In this document: positions 8,658-15,840 of the stretch, one piece after another | Numbering within the stretch: position 1 is the first letter of the stretch | Layout of the letters: each line of letters begins with the position of its first letter | Assembly: GCA_964651705.1 (NCBI GenBank) | Contig: CAZYWZ010000006.1 | Coordinates: forward strand, 36,976 to 100,975 | From: JADLBR01 sp964651705 | GTDB lineage: Bacteria; Verrucomicrobiota; Verrucomicrobiia; JADLBR01 | Direction: 5' to 3' | Length of the DNA stretch: 64,000 bases | Position numbers and translations under genes: made by a program | Notes under the pieces: generated by a model | What the model was told of the DNA's origin: nothing | Seen by the model: the letters and a program-made list of their open reading frames with translations, nothing else | The model's database searches: none

Positions 8658-9424
8658 GACGCAGCCGCCTGCCGCTGGCCGCCGGGATCGGGGTGCTGCT
8701 GTTCCTATACGTGCCGATGCTCGTGCTGGTGGCGGAGTCCTTCAACGCCTCGCGGTTCGGGGGCGGCTGGGAGGGCTTCTCCCTGAAATGGTACGGCCTG
8801 CTCTTCCATAATCGTCCGATCTGGGACGCCTTGCGCAACAGCGTTTTCGTGGGCGGGGTGGCGACGCTCGTGTCCGTGGTGCTGGGGACGCTATCCGCGT
8901 GGGCGCTCCACCGGTATCGGGGACCGCTGCAGCGGGCGCACTACGCCCTGGTCTACGCGCCCCTGGTCTTGCCCGATGTGCTCATGGGAATATCGCTCCT
9001 GCTCCTCTTCATCAATGCGGGTGTCCCGCTCGGGCTGGGGAGCATCTGCCTGGCGCATATCACATTCTGCATCAGCTACGTGGCCTTCGTGGTGCTCGGC
9101 CGCCTGCAGGAGTTCGACGATTCCGTGCTGGATGCCGCGCGTGATCTGGGGGCGGGTTGGTGGACGACCTGCCGGCTGGTCGTGCTTCCCATGCTCGCCC
9201 CGGGGATCATCTCGGGTGGCCTCCTGGCATTCACGCTCTCTTTGGATGACTTCGTCGTCACGTTCTTCGTCGCGGGCCCCGGGAGCACCACCCTGCCGGT
9301 GCACGTCTACAGCATGATCCGCCACGGGACGCCCACGCTGATCAACGCCCTGAGCGCCCTACTCATGGCGGCAACATTCGGTCTTGTTTTGGTCGGGCAG
9401 CGGGTTATTAGGCAATGGCGATGA
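8654..9424 (+). CDS. potC: Spermidine/putrescine ABC transporter permease PotC
   Basis: 256 aa, normal for PotC. The ATG overlaps the potB stop. A membrane segment follows the N-terminus directly (GIGVLLFLYVPMLVLVAESF), and the typical PotC phrase FGGGWEGFSLKWY lies in the first periplasmic loop. The EAA motif is seen as DSVLDAARDLGAGWW and the last third contains FTLSLDDFVVTFF, characteristic of PotC. The last bases overlap the start of potD. Confidence 0.92.
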   Translation: MRRSRLPLAAGIGVLLFLYVPMLVLVAESFNASRFGGGWEGFSLKWYGLLFHNRPIWDALRNSVFVGGVATLVSVVLGTLSAWALHRYRGPLQRAHYALVYAPLVLPDVLMGISLLLLFINAGVPLGLGSICLAHITFCISYVAFVVLGRLQEFDDSVLDAARDLGAGWWTTCRLVVLPMLAPGIISGGLLAFTLSLDDFVVTFFVAGPGSTTLPVHVYSMIRHGTPTLINALSALLMAATFGLVLVGQRVIRQWR

Positions 9425-10455
9425 GAAACTTGTTCTATGCAGGCGCGGCGATGGCGATGGCCATCGCCTTGATCGGCTGCGGCGCCCCGCGTGAAAAGCT
9501 GCACCTGTTCACCTGGGCGGACTATATCGACGCGGATCTCATCGAAGCGTTCGAGGAGGCGCACTCCTGCCGCGTGGTGATCGACACGTTCGATTCCAAC
9601 GAGTCGATGTATGCGAAATTGAAGGCGGGGGCGCGGGGATACGACATCGTTTTCCCGAGCAGCTACATGGCGTCGGTCATGCAAAAGGAGGGCCTCTTGG
9701 CCCCGATGGATCACGCGCTCCTGCCAAACCTGAAGCACGTCGACCGCGACTATCTCCGGGACCTGGCGCTGGACAAGGAGATGCAATACAGCGTCCCGTA
9801 TATGCTGGCGAATTCCGGGATCGCCTACCGGAAGTCGCGGGTCGAGGGCTTCCGGCCATCGTGGGCGATGTTTGACCGGGCGGACCTCGCGGGGCGCATG
9901 ACGATGATGAACGACATGCGCGAGACGATGGGCGCGGCATTGAAGAGCCTGGGCCACAGCCTGAATACCAGGGACGAGGCCCAGATCTCTCAGGCCAAGG
10001 AGGTCGTCAGGCGCTGGAAGAAGAACCTGGCGAAGTTCGACAGCGAACAGTACAAGCCGGGCATCGCGTCCGCCGAGTTTCTCGTGGTGCATGGCTACAA
10101 CGGGGACCTGCTGCAGGTGATGGAGGAAGAGGGGGACGTGGGTTACGCGGTGCCTGTGGAGGGGACGTCGGTGGCCTGCGACGATCTCGTGATCCTGGCC
10201 GATGCGGGGCAGAAGGCCCTGGCGCACGCGTTCATCAACTTCCTGCACGAGCCGGAGAACGCGGCGAAGAACACCGAGTGCGTGCAATTCCTCTGCCCGA
10301 ATGGCGCGTCATACCCCCTTCTCTCGGAAGAGACCCGGGGCAACCCGGCGATCTTTCTTTCCGAGGACGTGCGCAAGAAGTGCGAGGTCATCGTGGATCT
10401 GGGAGAGGACAACGCGAAGTACGTGCGGGCGTGGGACGAGGTGAAGGGGGAGTGA
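9415..10455 (+). CDS. potD: Polyamine ABC transporter substrate-binding lipoprotein
   Basis: 346 aa with a lipoprotein signal peptide: MAMRNLFYAGAAMAMA, then lipobox ALIGC with the lipidated Cys at about 22. The mature part begins LHLFTWADYIDADLIEAFE, the classic start of PotD/PotF-type periplasmic binding proteins, and contains YDIVFPSSYM and the C-terminal FINFLHEPENAAKN. It captures polyamines for the PotABC importer. The start overlaps potC by 10 bp and the stop overlaps the next gene as GTGA, so all five genes form one coupled unit. Confidence 0.92.
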   Translation: MAMRNLFYAGAAMAMAIALIGCGAPREKLHLFTWADYIDADLIEAFEEAHSCRVVIDTFDSNESMYAKLKAGARGYDIVFPSSYMASVMQKEGLLAPMDHALLPNLKHVDRDYLRDLALDKEMQYSVPYMLANSGIAYRKSRVEGFRPSWAMFDRADLAGRMTMMNDMRETMGAALKSLGHSLNTRDEAQISQAKEVVRRWKKNLAKFDSEQYKPGIASAEFLVVHGYNGDLLQVMEEEGDVGYAVPVEGTSVACDDLVILADAGQKALAHAFINFLHEPENAAKNTECVQFLCPNGASYPLLSEETRGNPAIFLSEDVRKKCEVIVDLGEDNAKYVRAWDEVKGE

Positions 10456-11504
10456 GGGGAGACCCCGTCGCGGATCCGGCGGAGGTGGGCAGGATCCTGC
10501 TCGTGAAGCTGACGTCGCTCGGCGACGTCATCCACGGCACCGCCGCGGTCGCCCCGATCCACCGGGCATTCCCGCGCGCCGAGATCGCCTGGGCCGTCGA
10601 TGAGCGATTCGCCGACGTGCCGCGCCATCATCCGGGCGTGACGCGGGTGATCGAGGGAAAGCGGTTTCGTTCCGACCCCCTGCACGAGGTGCGCGAACTG
10701 GGGTCGGCGACGGCGACCTTGAGGCGGGAGGGGGTGGATCTGGCGATCGATCTGCAGGGCACGATCCGCAGCGCGGCATGGGCATACGCGAGCGGGGCGC
10801 CGGCCAAGGCCGGGCGGGGCGTATTTCGCCCGGGATGGGCCCGGAGAGTCCGGCCGGACCTCTCCCGTCACGCGGTGCTCGTGATCGCCGAGATTTTGGA
10901 GTCGCTGGGAATTGCCGCCCCCGATCCGTGCCCGGCACTACACTGGCCCGCGAGCGCCGAGGAGAAGGTCTCGGGCCTTCTCGCCGAGGCGGGGATCGGC
11001 CCGGGGCCATTCGCGGTGTTCAATCCTTTCAGCCGCTGGGCATCCAAGGAGTGGCCGATTGCCCGATTCCAAGAGCTGGCGCGACGATTTCATCGGGAAT
11101 CTGGCGCGCCGGTCATCGTGACCGGGAGCCCGGCCGAGGCGGATAGGGCCGCGGCCTTTGCCGCTGGCTCGGGGCCCGCGGGGGTCATCCCCATGGCGGG
11201 CCGGTTGGACCTCGTGGATCTGTTTTGCCTGCTGAAGCGGGCGCGGGTGATGGTGAGCGTGGATTCTGGCCCGATGCACGCGGCGGCGGCGGTTGGCACG
11301 CCCGTCGTGGCGCTTTTTGGCCCGACGCTGGCGGAACGGACGGGACCTTGGGGTCCGGGGCACGTCGTGCTTCGCGCGACGACCCCGGACTCGCACCACG
11401 CGTATCGCCGGAAGGGGGCGGGGGAACTGATGGCGAGGCTGGGGTCGGACGAGGTGGAGACGGCGTTGCTCGCGAAGTGGAAGGCGGGCGAGGCCAGAGG
11501 CTGA
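10452..11504 (+). CDS. Glycosyltransferase family 9 (heptosyltransferase-like)
   Basis: 350 aa starting at the GTG that overlaps the potD stop. The N-terminus RILLVKLTSLGDVIHGTAA is the standard GT9 opening (WaaC/WaaF-like). The C-terminal half has FNPFSRWASKEWP, VIVTGSPAE and the nucleotide-sugar-binding motif VSVDSGPMHAAAAVGTPVV followed by ALFGPT. Such enzymes add heptose or related sugars to the LPS inner core on the cytoplasmic side. Position directly behind a polyamine transporter is unusual. The exact sugar cannot be read. Confidence 0.88.
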   Translation: MRGDPVADPAEVGRILLVKLTSLGDVIHGTAAVAPIHRAFPRAEIAWAVDERFADVPRHHPGVTRVIEGKRFRSDPLHEVRELGSATATLRREGVDLAIDLQGTIRSAAWAYASGAPAKAGRGVFRPGWARRVRPDLSRHAVLVIAEILESLGIAAPDPCPALHWPASAEEKVSGLLAEAGIGPGPFAVFNPFSRWASKEWPIARFQELARRFHRESGAPVIVTGSPAEADRAAAFAAGSGPAGVIPMAGRLDLVDLFCLLKRARVMVSVDSGPMHAAAAVGTPVVALFGPTLAERTGPWGPGHVVLRATTPDSHHAYRRKGAGELMARLGSDEVETALLAKWKAGEARG

Positions 11505-11579
11505 GCAGAAACTCCGAGGCTCGTATCGGGTCCAGCGCACGGAGTATCCTCTGACGCGCGGGCTGTTGCGCGGATGGGC

Positions 11580-11884
11580 CGTGAGGCAGACATTCGTGTC
11601 TGCCCCGAATGGCGCTAAGTTGAAGGGGGTTTGGGACGTTTCCCCGCCAGTGGAGGCTGTATCGGTCGGCCACGCATCATTCACTGGTCCGTCATGCGTC
11701 CGCTTGGGAGGGACGCCGGCCCCGGCGTCCGCGTCTGACCCGAAGAGGGGGCCGTGGCCGACCCGGCCCGCGAGGCCGCGGGCCCTCCCAAACATCGCTT
11801 AACTTAGCGCCACTCGTGTCTGCCCCCGCTGGTCCAGGGCCGCTGACGCAGGCGACCTGCCCGCCTCTGGCGGGGGAATGCCTG
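11580..11884. repeat. Composite inverted-repeat region between the GT9 and VOC genes
   Basis: This gene-free stretch begins with GTGAGGCAGACATTCGTGTC (a small palindrome) and contains an 11-bp perfect inverted repeat, GGCGCTAAGTT at 11611-11621 and AACTTAGCGCC at 11801-11811. A TGTCTGCC copy lies outside each arm. Inside are two GC palindromes (GACGCCGGCCCCGGCGTC; CCGCGGGCC). The right part, GACCTGCCCGCCTCTGGCGG, recurs at 22561-22580. The arrangement is like a small non-coding mobile element or a BIME pair. Confidence 0.6.
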
Positions 11885-11927
11885 CGGCACGGGTTGCCTT
11901 TTCCCTGAGACCCGACAAACTCACGCC

Positions 11928-12302
11928 ATGGTCAAGAAGCTCCTGCACACGCGATATCGGGTGAACGACCTCGACAAATCGGTGGCATTCTACCGGGACG
12001 TCCTCGGGTGCCATGAGATCCGCCGCCGCGAGTCGCCACGCGGTTCCAAGCTGGCCTTCATGGGTGTCCCGAACAGTGAGGAACAGATCGAGCTGACGTA
12101 TTTTCCCGGGAGCGGGCCGGTGCGGGTCCAGCCGGATCTCACCCACCTCGCCTTCGAGGTGGCCGACCTCGCCGCATTCGCCAGACATGCGGGATCCCTG
12201 GGGTACCCCCTGACCGATGGCCCCACCAAGACCTCATCGGGCAGCATCATCGCGTTCATCGATGCGCCGGACGGCTACGAGATCGAGCTGATCCAACACT
12301 GA
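11928..12302 (+). CDS. VOC family protein, lactoylglutathione lyase-like (glyoxalase I)
   Basis: 124 aa, a single-chain two-module VOC fold of typical GloA length. The four metal ligands expected in glyoxalase I can be placed: His7 in LLHTRYRV, Glu55 in EEQIELTY, His73 in LTHLAFEV, and a Glu in the final YEIELIQH. The N-terminal YRVNDLDKSVAFYRDVLG is the family signature. It probably detoxifies methylglyoxal hemithioacetal, although VOC specificity is hard to infer and another thiol could be used. rpe follows 23 bp downstream. Confidence 0.85.
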   Translation: MVKKLLHTRYRVNDLDKSVAFYRDVLGCHEIRRRESPRGSKLAFMGVPNSEEQIELTYFPGSGPVRVQPDLTHLAFEVADLAAFARHAGSLGYPLTDGPTKTSSGSIIAFIDAPDGYEIELIQH

Positions 12303-12325
12303 GATACCGCACACGCACGACACCC

Positions 12326-13009
12326 ATGCGCCCGATCATCATCGCTCCATCCCTCTTGGCCGCGGACCCAGGATCCCTTGGCGATGAGGCGAGGCGGGCC
12401 GGGGAGTCGGGCGCGGATTGGCTACACATGGACATCATGGATGGCCATTTCGTCCCGAACCTGTCCTTTGGGCCATCCGTCGTCGCGGCCGCAAAGCGGC
12501 ACACGCACCTACCCCTGGATGTCCATCTGATGCTAACGCACCCCGATCGCTACATCGAGGCGTTCGCCAAGGCGGGTGCCTCGCTGATCTCCGTGCATGT
12601 CGAGGCCCAGCACGATGTCGCCGCCACCCTGCAGGGCATCCGCGCCCTCGGCTGCAAACCCGCCATCGCCCTGAACCCGGATACCCCCATGGAAAGGGCG
12701 GAACCTTTCTTGCCGGACGTTGAACTCGTCCTCGCCATGACCGTCTACCCGGGCTTCGGGGGGCAATCATTGATCTCGGAGGTGCTTGGCAAGTGCCTGA
12801 AATTGAAGGAGATGCGGGATAGGGTCGGCCACGATTTTGACATCGAGGTCGATGGGGGCGTTGGCTTGGACAACGTGGGGGCATGTGCGGCGGCGGGGGC
12901 GAACGTCTTCGTCGCCGGCACGGCGCTGTACGCGCCGGGCGACATGGCGGTGCGGATCCGGCGAATGCGCGCAGTCGCCGAGGCCGCTGTCAGCTCCGGC
13001 TCACCTTGA
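12326..13009 (+). CDS. rpe: Ribulose-phosphate 3-epimerase
   Basis: 227 aa TIM barrel interconverting ribulose-5-phosphate and xylulose-5-phosphate in the pentose phosphate pathway. The characteristic start IIIAPSLLAADPG, the metal-binding LHMDIMDGHFVPN, LDVHLMLTHPD, MTVYPGFGGQS and the phosphate-binding end EVDGGVGLDNV are all present. The 3' end overlaps the convergent lptF gene by 20 bp, so the two transcripts are complementary at their ends. Confidence 0.95.
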   Translation: MRPIIIAPSLLAADPGSLGDEARRAGESGADWLHMDIMDGHFVPNLSFGPSVVAAAKRHTHLPLDVHLMLTHPDRYIEAFAKAGASLISVHVEAQHDVAATLQGIRALGCKPAIALNPDTPMERAEPFLPDVELVLAMTVYPGFGGQSLISEVLGKCLKLKEMRDRVGHDFDIEVDGGVGLDNVGACAAAGANVFVAGTALYAPGDMAVRIRRMRAVAEAAVSSGSP

Positions 13010-14108
13010 TCAGGGCCACGAGCCCCAAGACCTGGAATAGTACATTTGGCGCCCAGATGATCAACTCCGGGAACGCGCCTGGGGTGGCCTTGTAGGTCTC
13101 GGCCACCATGATCAGGAAGTAGTAGGCGAAGACGATCGCGAAGCTGAGGGCCACCCCGATGGAAGTCTCCCGCCGATGGGAACGGATCGCCAGGGGTATT
13201 CCGATCAGGGTGAAGGTGATGCAGGAGAAGGAGGCCGCCACCCGCTTCTGGATCTCGGTCAGCGTCCCGCTCCAGACATAGTCGGAGGGCTTCTCCCGCC
13301 CCCGGGCGAGACGCCCTATGAGATGGCTGAGCGGCAGCGCGCTATCGCTCTTGGCGCGGTTGGCCTTCTCCATCAGTTCCGAGAGCGAGATACGGAGGGG
13401 AAACTCGTCGAACCGCCTGCCCAGATTGATCATCGGGAGCTCGAAGGGCTTGCCCTCATTGCGCTGCTCCATCCGCGCGTCATACAGCTTGAGGATGATC
13501 GCGTTGTTGCCCTCGTCGGGCGTGATCTCGCCCCTCGCCGCCCGAAAGCTGCGCAGGGGGCGCTTCCGATCATCGAGGTCCCAGACATGGAGGTTGTAGA
13601 CCACGTTGCCCTCCTTGCGGGCAACGTAGATCCGCTTGTCCGGAAACTGGTCGATCACCGTGTCGTCGTCGAAGAGCGAACCCGGGGCCTCCCGGGCGAG
13701 ATTGTAGACCATGCTCTTGATGCGATCCATGGCGAATGGCGCCAGATAGGAGTTCATCATGAAGCAGACCCCGCTCGCCGCCACGGAGAGCAGCAGCACC
13801 GGCGCGATCAGGGCGCTCAGGCTGATGCCGCTGGCCCGGATCGCCACGAGCTCGCTGTCGGCCGACATCCGCCCGAACACGATGATGATCGCGGTCAGGA
13901 GGCCCCACGGGAGGGTGAATACCAGAGAGAAGGGGATCAGCATCACGATGAACTCCCAGATGAACCAGGCCGGGACGTCGTGGTTGACCATCAGGTCAAA
14001 GAGGCGGGTGAAGATATTCCCCAGGACCAGGACGAACGTCAGGATCCCGATCGCGATGAGGGTCGTGGCGAGAATCTCTCGCAAAAGGTGGCGGTATAGC
14101 GTGAACAT
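12990..14108 (-). CDS. lptF: LptF/LptG family LPS export permease
   Basis: 372 aa, normal for the YjgP/YjgQ family. Membrane segments lie at the N-terminus (TTLIAIGILTFVLVLGNIF) and near 55-80, with a cluster of about three at the C-terminus; a periplasmic beta-jellyroll lies between. The family phrase MSADSELVAIRASGISL is present. The protein forms, with a paralogue and LptB, the inner-membrane motor that extracts lipopolysaccharide, and so supports a diderm envelope. Whether it is LptF or LptG is not certain; no second copy is in the window. Confidence 0.88.
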   Translation of the reverse strand: MFTLYRHLLREILATTLIAIGILTFVLVLGNIFTRLFDLMVNHDVPAWFIWEFIVMLIPFSLVFTLPWGLLTAIIIVFGRMSADSELVAIRASGISLSALIAPVLLLSVAASGVCFMMNSYLAPFAMDRIKSMVYNLAREAPGSLFDDDTVIDQFPDKRIYVARKEGNVVYNLHVWDLDDRKRPLRSFRAARGEITPDEGNNAIILKLYDARMEQRNEGKPFELPMINLGRRFDEFPLRISLSELMEKANRAKSDSALPLSHLIGRLARGREKPSDYVWSGTLTEIQKRVAASFSCITFTLIGIPLAIRSHRRETSIGVALSFAIVFAYYFLIMVAETYKATPGAFPELIIWAPNVLFQVLGLVALIKVSRS

Positions 14109-14233
14109 GGCAGGCTTGCGGCAGGCGATCCCAAGGATACTATGGCAGTCTCACGGACCCGCAAGCTGTTCGGTGACGGAAAATGCCGCGCCGTCGGGGA
14201 CCGGGCCGATGGCGGTTTTTCGTGAAGCATCCC

Positions 14234-14845
14234 ATGGCCGACAACGTCAAAAGCTCGGTGGCAGGCGAGGAGGACCCCGCGGGTCGGCACCGCGAATGGG
14301 TCGCGCGTGCCCGAGAGGGCGAAGAGGAGGCGTTTCGGATGCTATTCGACGAGTTTTTTCCGAAGATCTACGGCACGATTTTCCACATGGTCGGCCAGGT
14401 GGAGACGGCCGAGGATCTCGCCCAGGCGACCATGGTGCAGGCGTGGCGTCGCCTCGGCCAGTTCGACGGGCGCTCCGCCTTCGGGACATGGCTCTACCGG
14501 ATCGGCGTCAACACCGCCCTGGACCACCTCCGCCGCCGGAAAAACCGCCCCATGGAATCCCTGGAGGTGGCGGCAGAAATCGGGATAGAGCCCTCCGCCG
14601 ACCCCGACCCCCCGGGACGCGCGCTCGACGACAGGGCCCTCGGCGATGCCATCGGACGCGCCCTCCAGAAGCTGACGCCAGAGCACCGCACCGTTTTCAT
14701 CCTTGGGGAAATCGAGGGCATGCCCTATGAGGAGATCGGCAGGGTGCTGAAGGTCAAGCGGGGCACCATCATGTCGCGGATGCACTATGCCCGGCGACAC
14801 CTGCAACGCCTGCTGAAGCCATTTTATGAGCGAGCTCAGTCCTAA
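14234..14845 (+). CDS. ECF RNA polymerase sigma factor (RpoE-like)
   Basis: 203 aa from ATG 14234; an in-frame ATG at 14183 would add 17 residues. Region 2 runs from FRMLFDEFFPKIYGTIF to AFGTWLYRIGVNTALDHLRR (about 30-105), and region 4 from LTPEHRTVFILGEIEGMPYE to the end with the helix-turn-helix EEIGRVLKVKRGTIMSRMHY. This fits the general RpoE-like ECF class. The next gene overlaps by 20 bp and encodes a membrane anti-sigma-like protein, the usual partner arrangement. Confidence 0.9.
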   Translation: MADNVKSSVAGEEDPAGRHREWVARAREGEEEAFRMLFDEFFPKIYGTIFHMVGQVETAEDLAQATMVQAWRRLGQFDGRSAFGTWLYRIGVNTALDHLRRRKNRPMESLEVAAEIGIEPSADPDPPGRALDDRALGDAIGRALQKLTPEHRTVFILGEIEGMPYEEIGRVLKVKRGTIMSRMHYARRHLQRLLKPFYERAQS

Positions 14846-15314
14846 CGACAAGCGGTTATTCGCCACGGAGTTTTTCGACGGGGCGCTGCCCCCGGAGGAG
14901 CTGGCGTGGTTCCGGGAGCACGAGATGGCGTCGGATCCGGTGGTGCGGGACACGCTGGCCGAGGCGGAGGCCCTGCGGCGGCTGGTGCGCGGGGCGCGGC
15001 GGCCGGAGCCTCCGGCGGCTCTGGAATATTATTGGGGGCGGGTGAGGCAAGCGGCGGGTGGCGCGAGGGCGCGGTCGGCGGGCGGGTCTTGGCTGGGGTG
15101 GCTGACCCCGGTGCGGGGGCTGGCGGCGGTGGCGGCGGCACTGTTGGTGGCCGGCGTCCTGATGGTGCCGAGGGGGGAGGGAAGCACCCCGACGGTGGAG
15201 AGGGTGGATTCGGGCCAGCCGGATCTTTACGCCTCGATCATTCCGGCCAAGCAGGCGAGCGTGGTTTGGATCTCTGGGCTCGAGTACCTGCCAGAGGGAT
15301 ACGTGCTGCGATGA
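14826..15314 (+). CDS. Putative membrane anti-sigma factor
   Basis: 162 aa. A cytoplasmic N-terminal helical domain (about 1-75) resembles anti-sigma domains but lacks the HxxxCxxC zinc motif. It is followed by one membrane segment (LAAVAAALLVAGVLMV, about 98-114) and a short outside tail ending in WISGLEYLPEGYVLR. Overlap with the sigma gene by 20 bp and with the next gene by ATGA indicates one coupled unit. Anti-sigma function is inferred from topology and context. Confidence 0.7.
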   Translation: MSELSPNDKRLFATEFFDGALPPEELAWFREHEMASDPVVRDTLAEAEALRRLVRGARRPEPPAALEYYWGRVRQAAGGARARSAGGSWLGWLTPVRGLAAVAAALLVAGVLMVPRGEGSTPTVERVDSGQPDLYASIIPAKQASVVWISGLEYLPEGYVLR

Positions 15315-15754
15315 GGATCTTGGCGAGCGCGCTTCTGGCGTGCGTGGCGCTCGGGGCGAGCCGCTGCGCGGCCGAGCCGTGGCCTTGGGGGGCGCTGGTG
15401 TTGGCGCGCATGGATGAGGGCCCGAACGACCCCCGGCTGGAGCGGTATTTGCCCGACCTCAAGCGGGTTTTTGGCTATCGCCGCTACGAGATCTACGGGG
15501 AGGCATGGGGCACCGGGCCGGCCAGCGGCGAAAGCACCGTCCTGCCAACCCATGAGTTTTTTGTCAGATTGGAACCGCGGGGCGATGGCGGTAACCGCCT
15601 GAGATTTCGATTCTTCCGCAAGGAGCGCCTGCTGGTAGACGGGGAGGCCGTGATGCCGATCTCTGCGCCCCTTTTCATCACCGGACCCGAATATGGCAAC
15701 GGCAAGCTGGTGATGATCATCGAGATACGGGAAGCTGCCCCGAAAGGGCGCTGA
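15311..15754 (+). CDS. Secreted hypothetical protein of the sigma-factor operon
   Basis: 147 aa with a signal peptide (MRILASALLACVALGASRCAAEP; probable cleavage near residue 21). The mature part is a compact, possibly beta-rich domain with FFVRLEPRGDGGNRLRFRFF and KLVMIIEIREAAP. I recognise no family. The ATG overlaps the anti-sigma stop, so it is likely the third member of the sigma/anti-sigma operon. It might be a periplasmic sensor or a target of that system, but this is inferred from position. Confidence 0.7.
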   Translation: MRILASALLACVALGASRCAAEPWPWGALVLARMDEGPNDPRLERYLPDLKRVFGYRRYEIYGEAWGTGPASGESTVLPTHEFFVRLEPRGDGGNRLRFRFFRKERLLVDGEAVMPISAPLFITGPEYGNGKLVMIIEIREAAPKGR

Positions 15755-15840
15755 CGCAATGCGGATTTGCCAGAAGGCGGGGGTTGTTGCATCTTAATGG
15801 CCTTGGCGGGCCAATTGGGGTCCGCGAAAGAAAGGATCTT

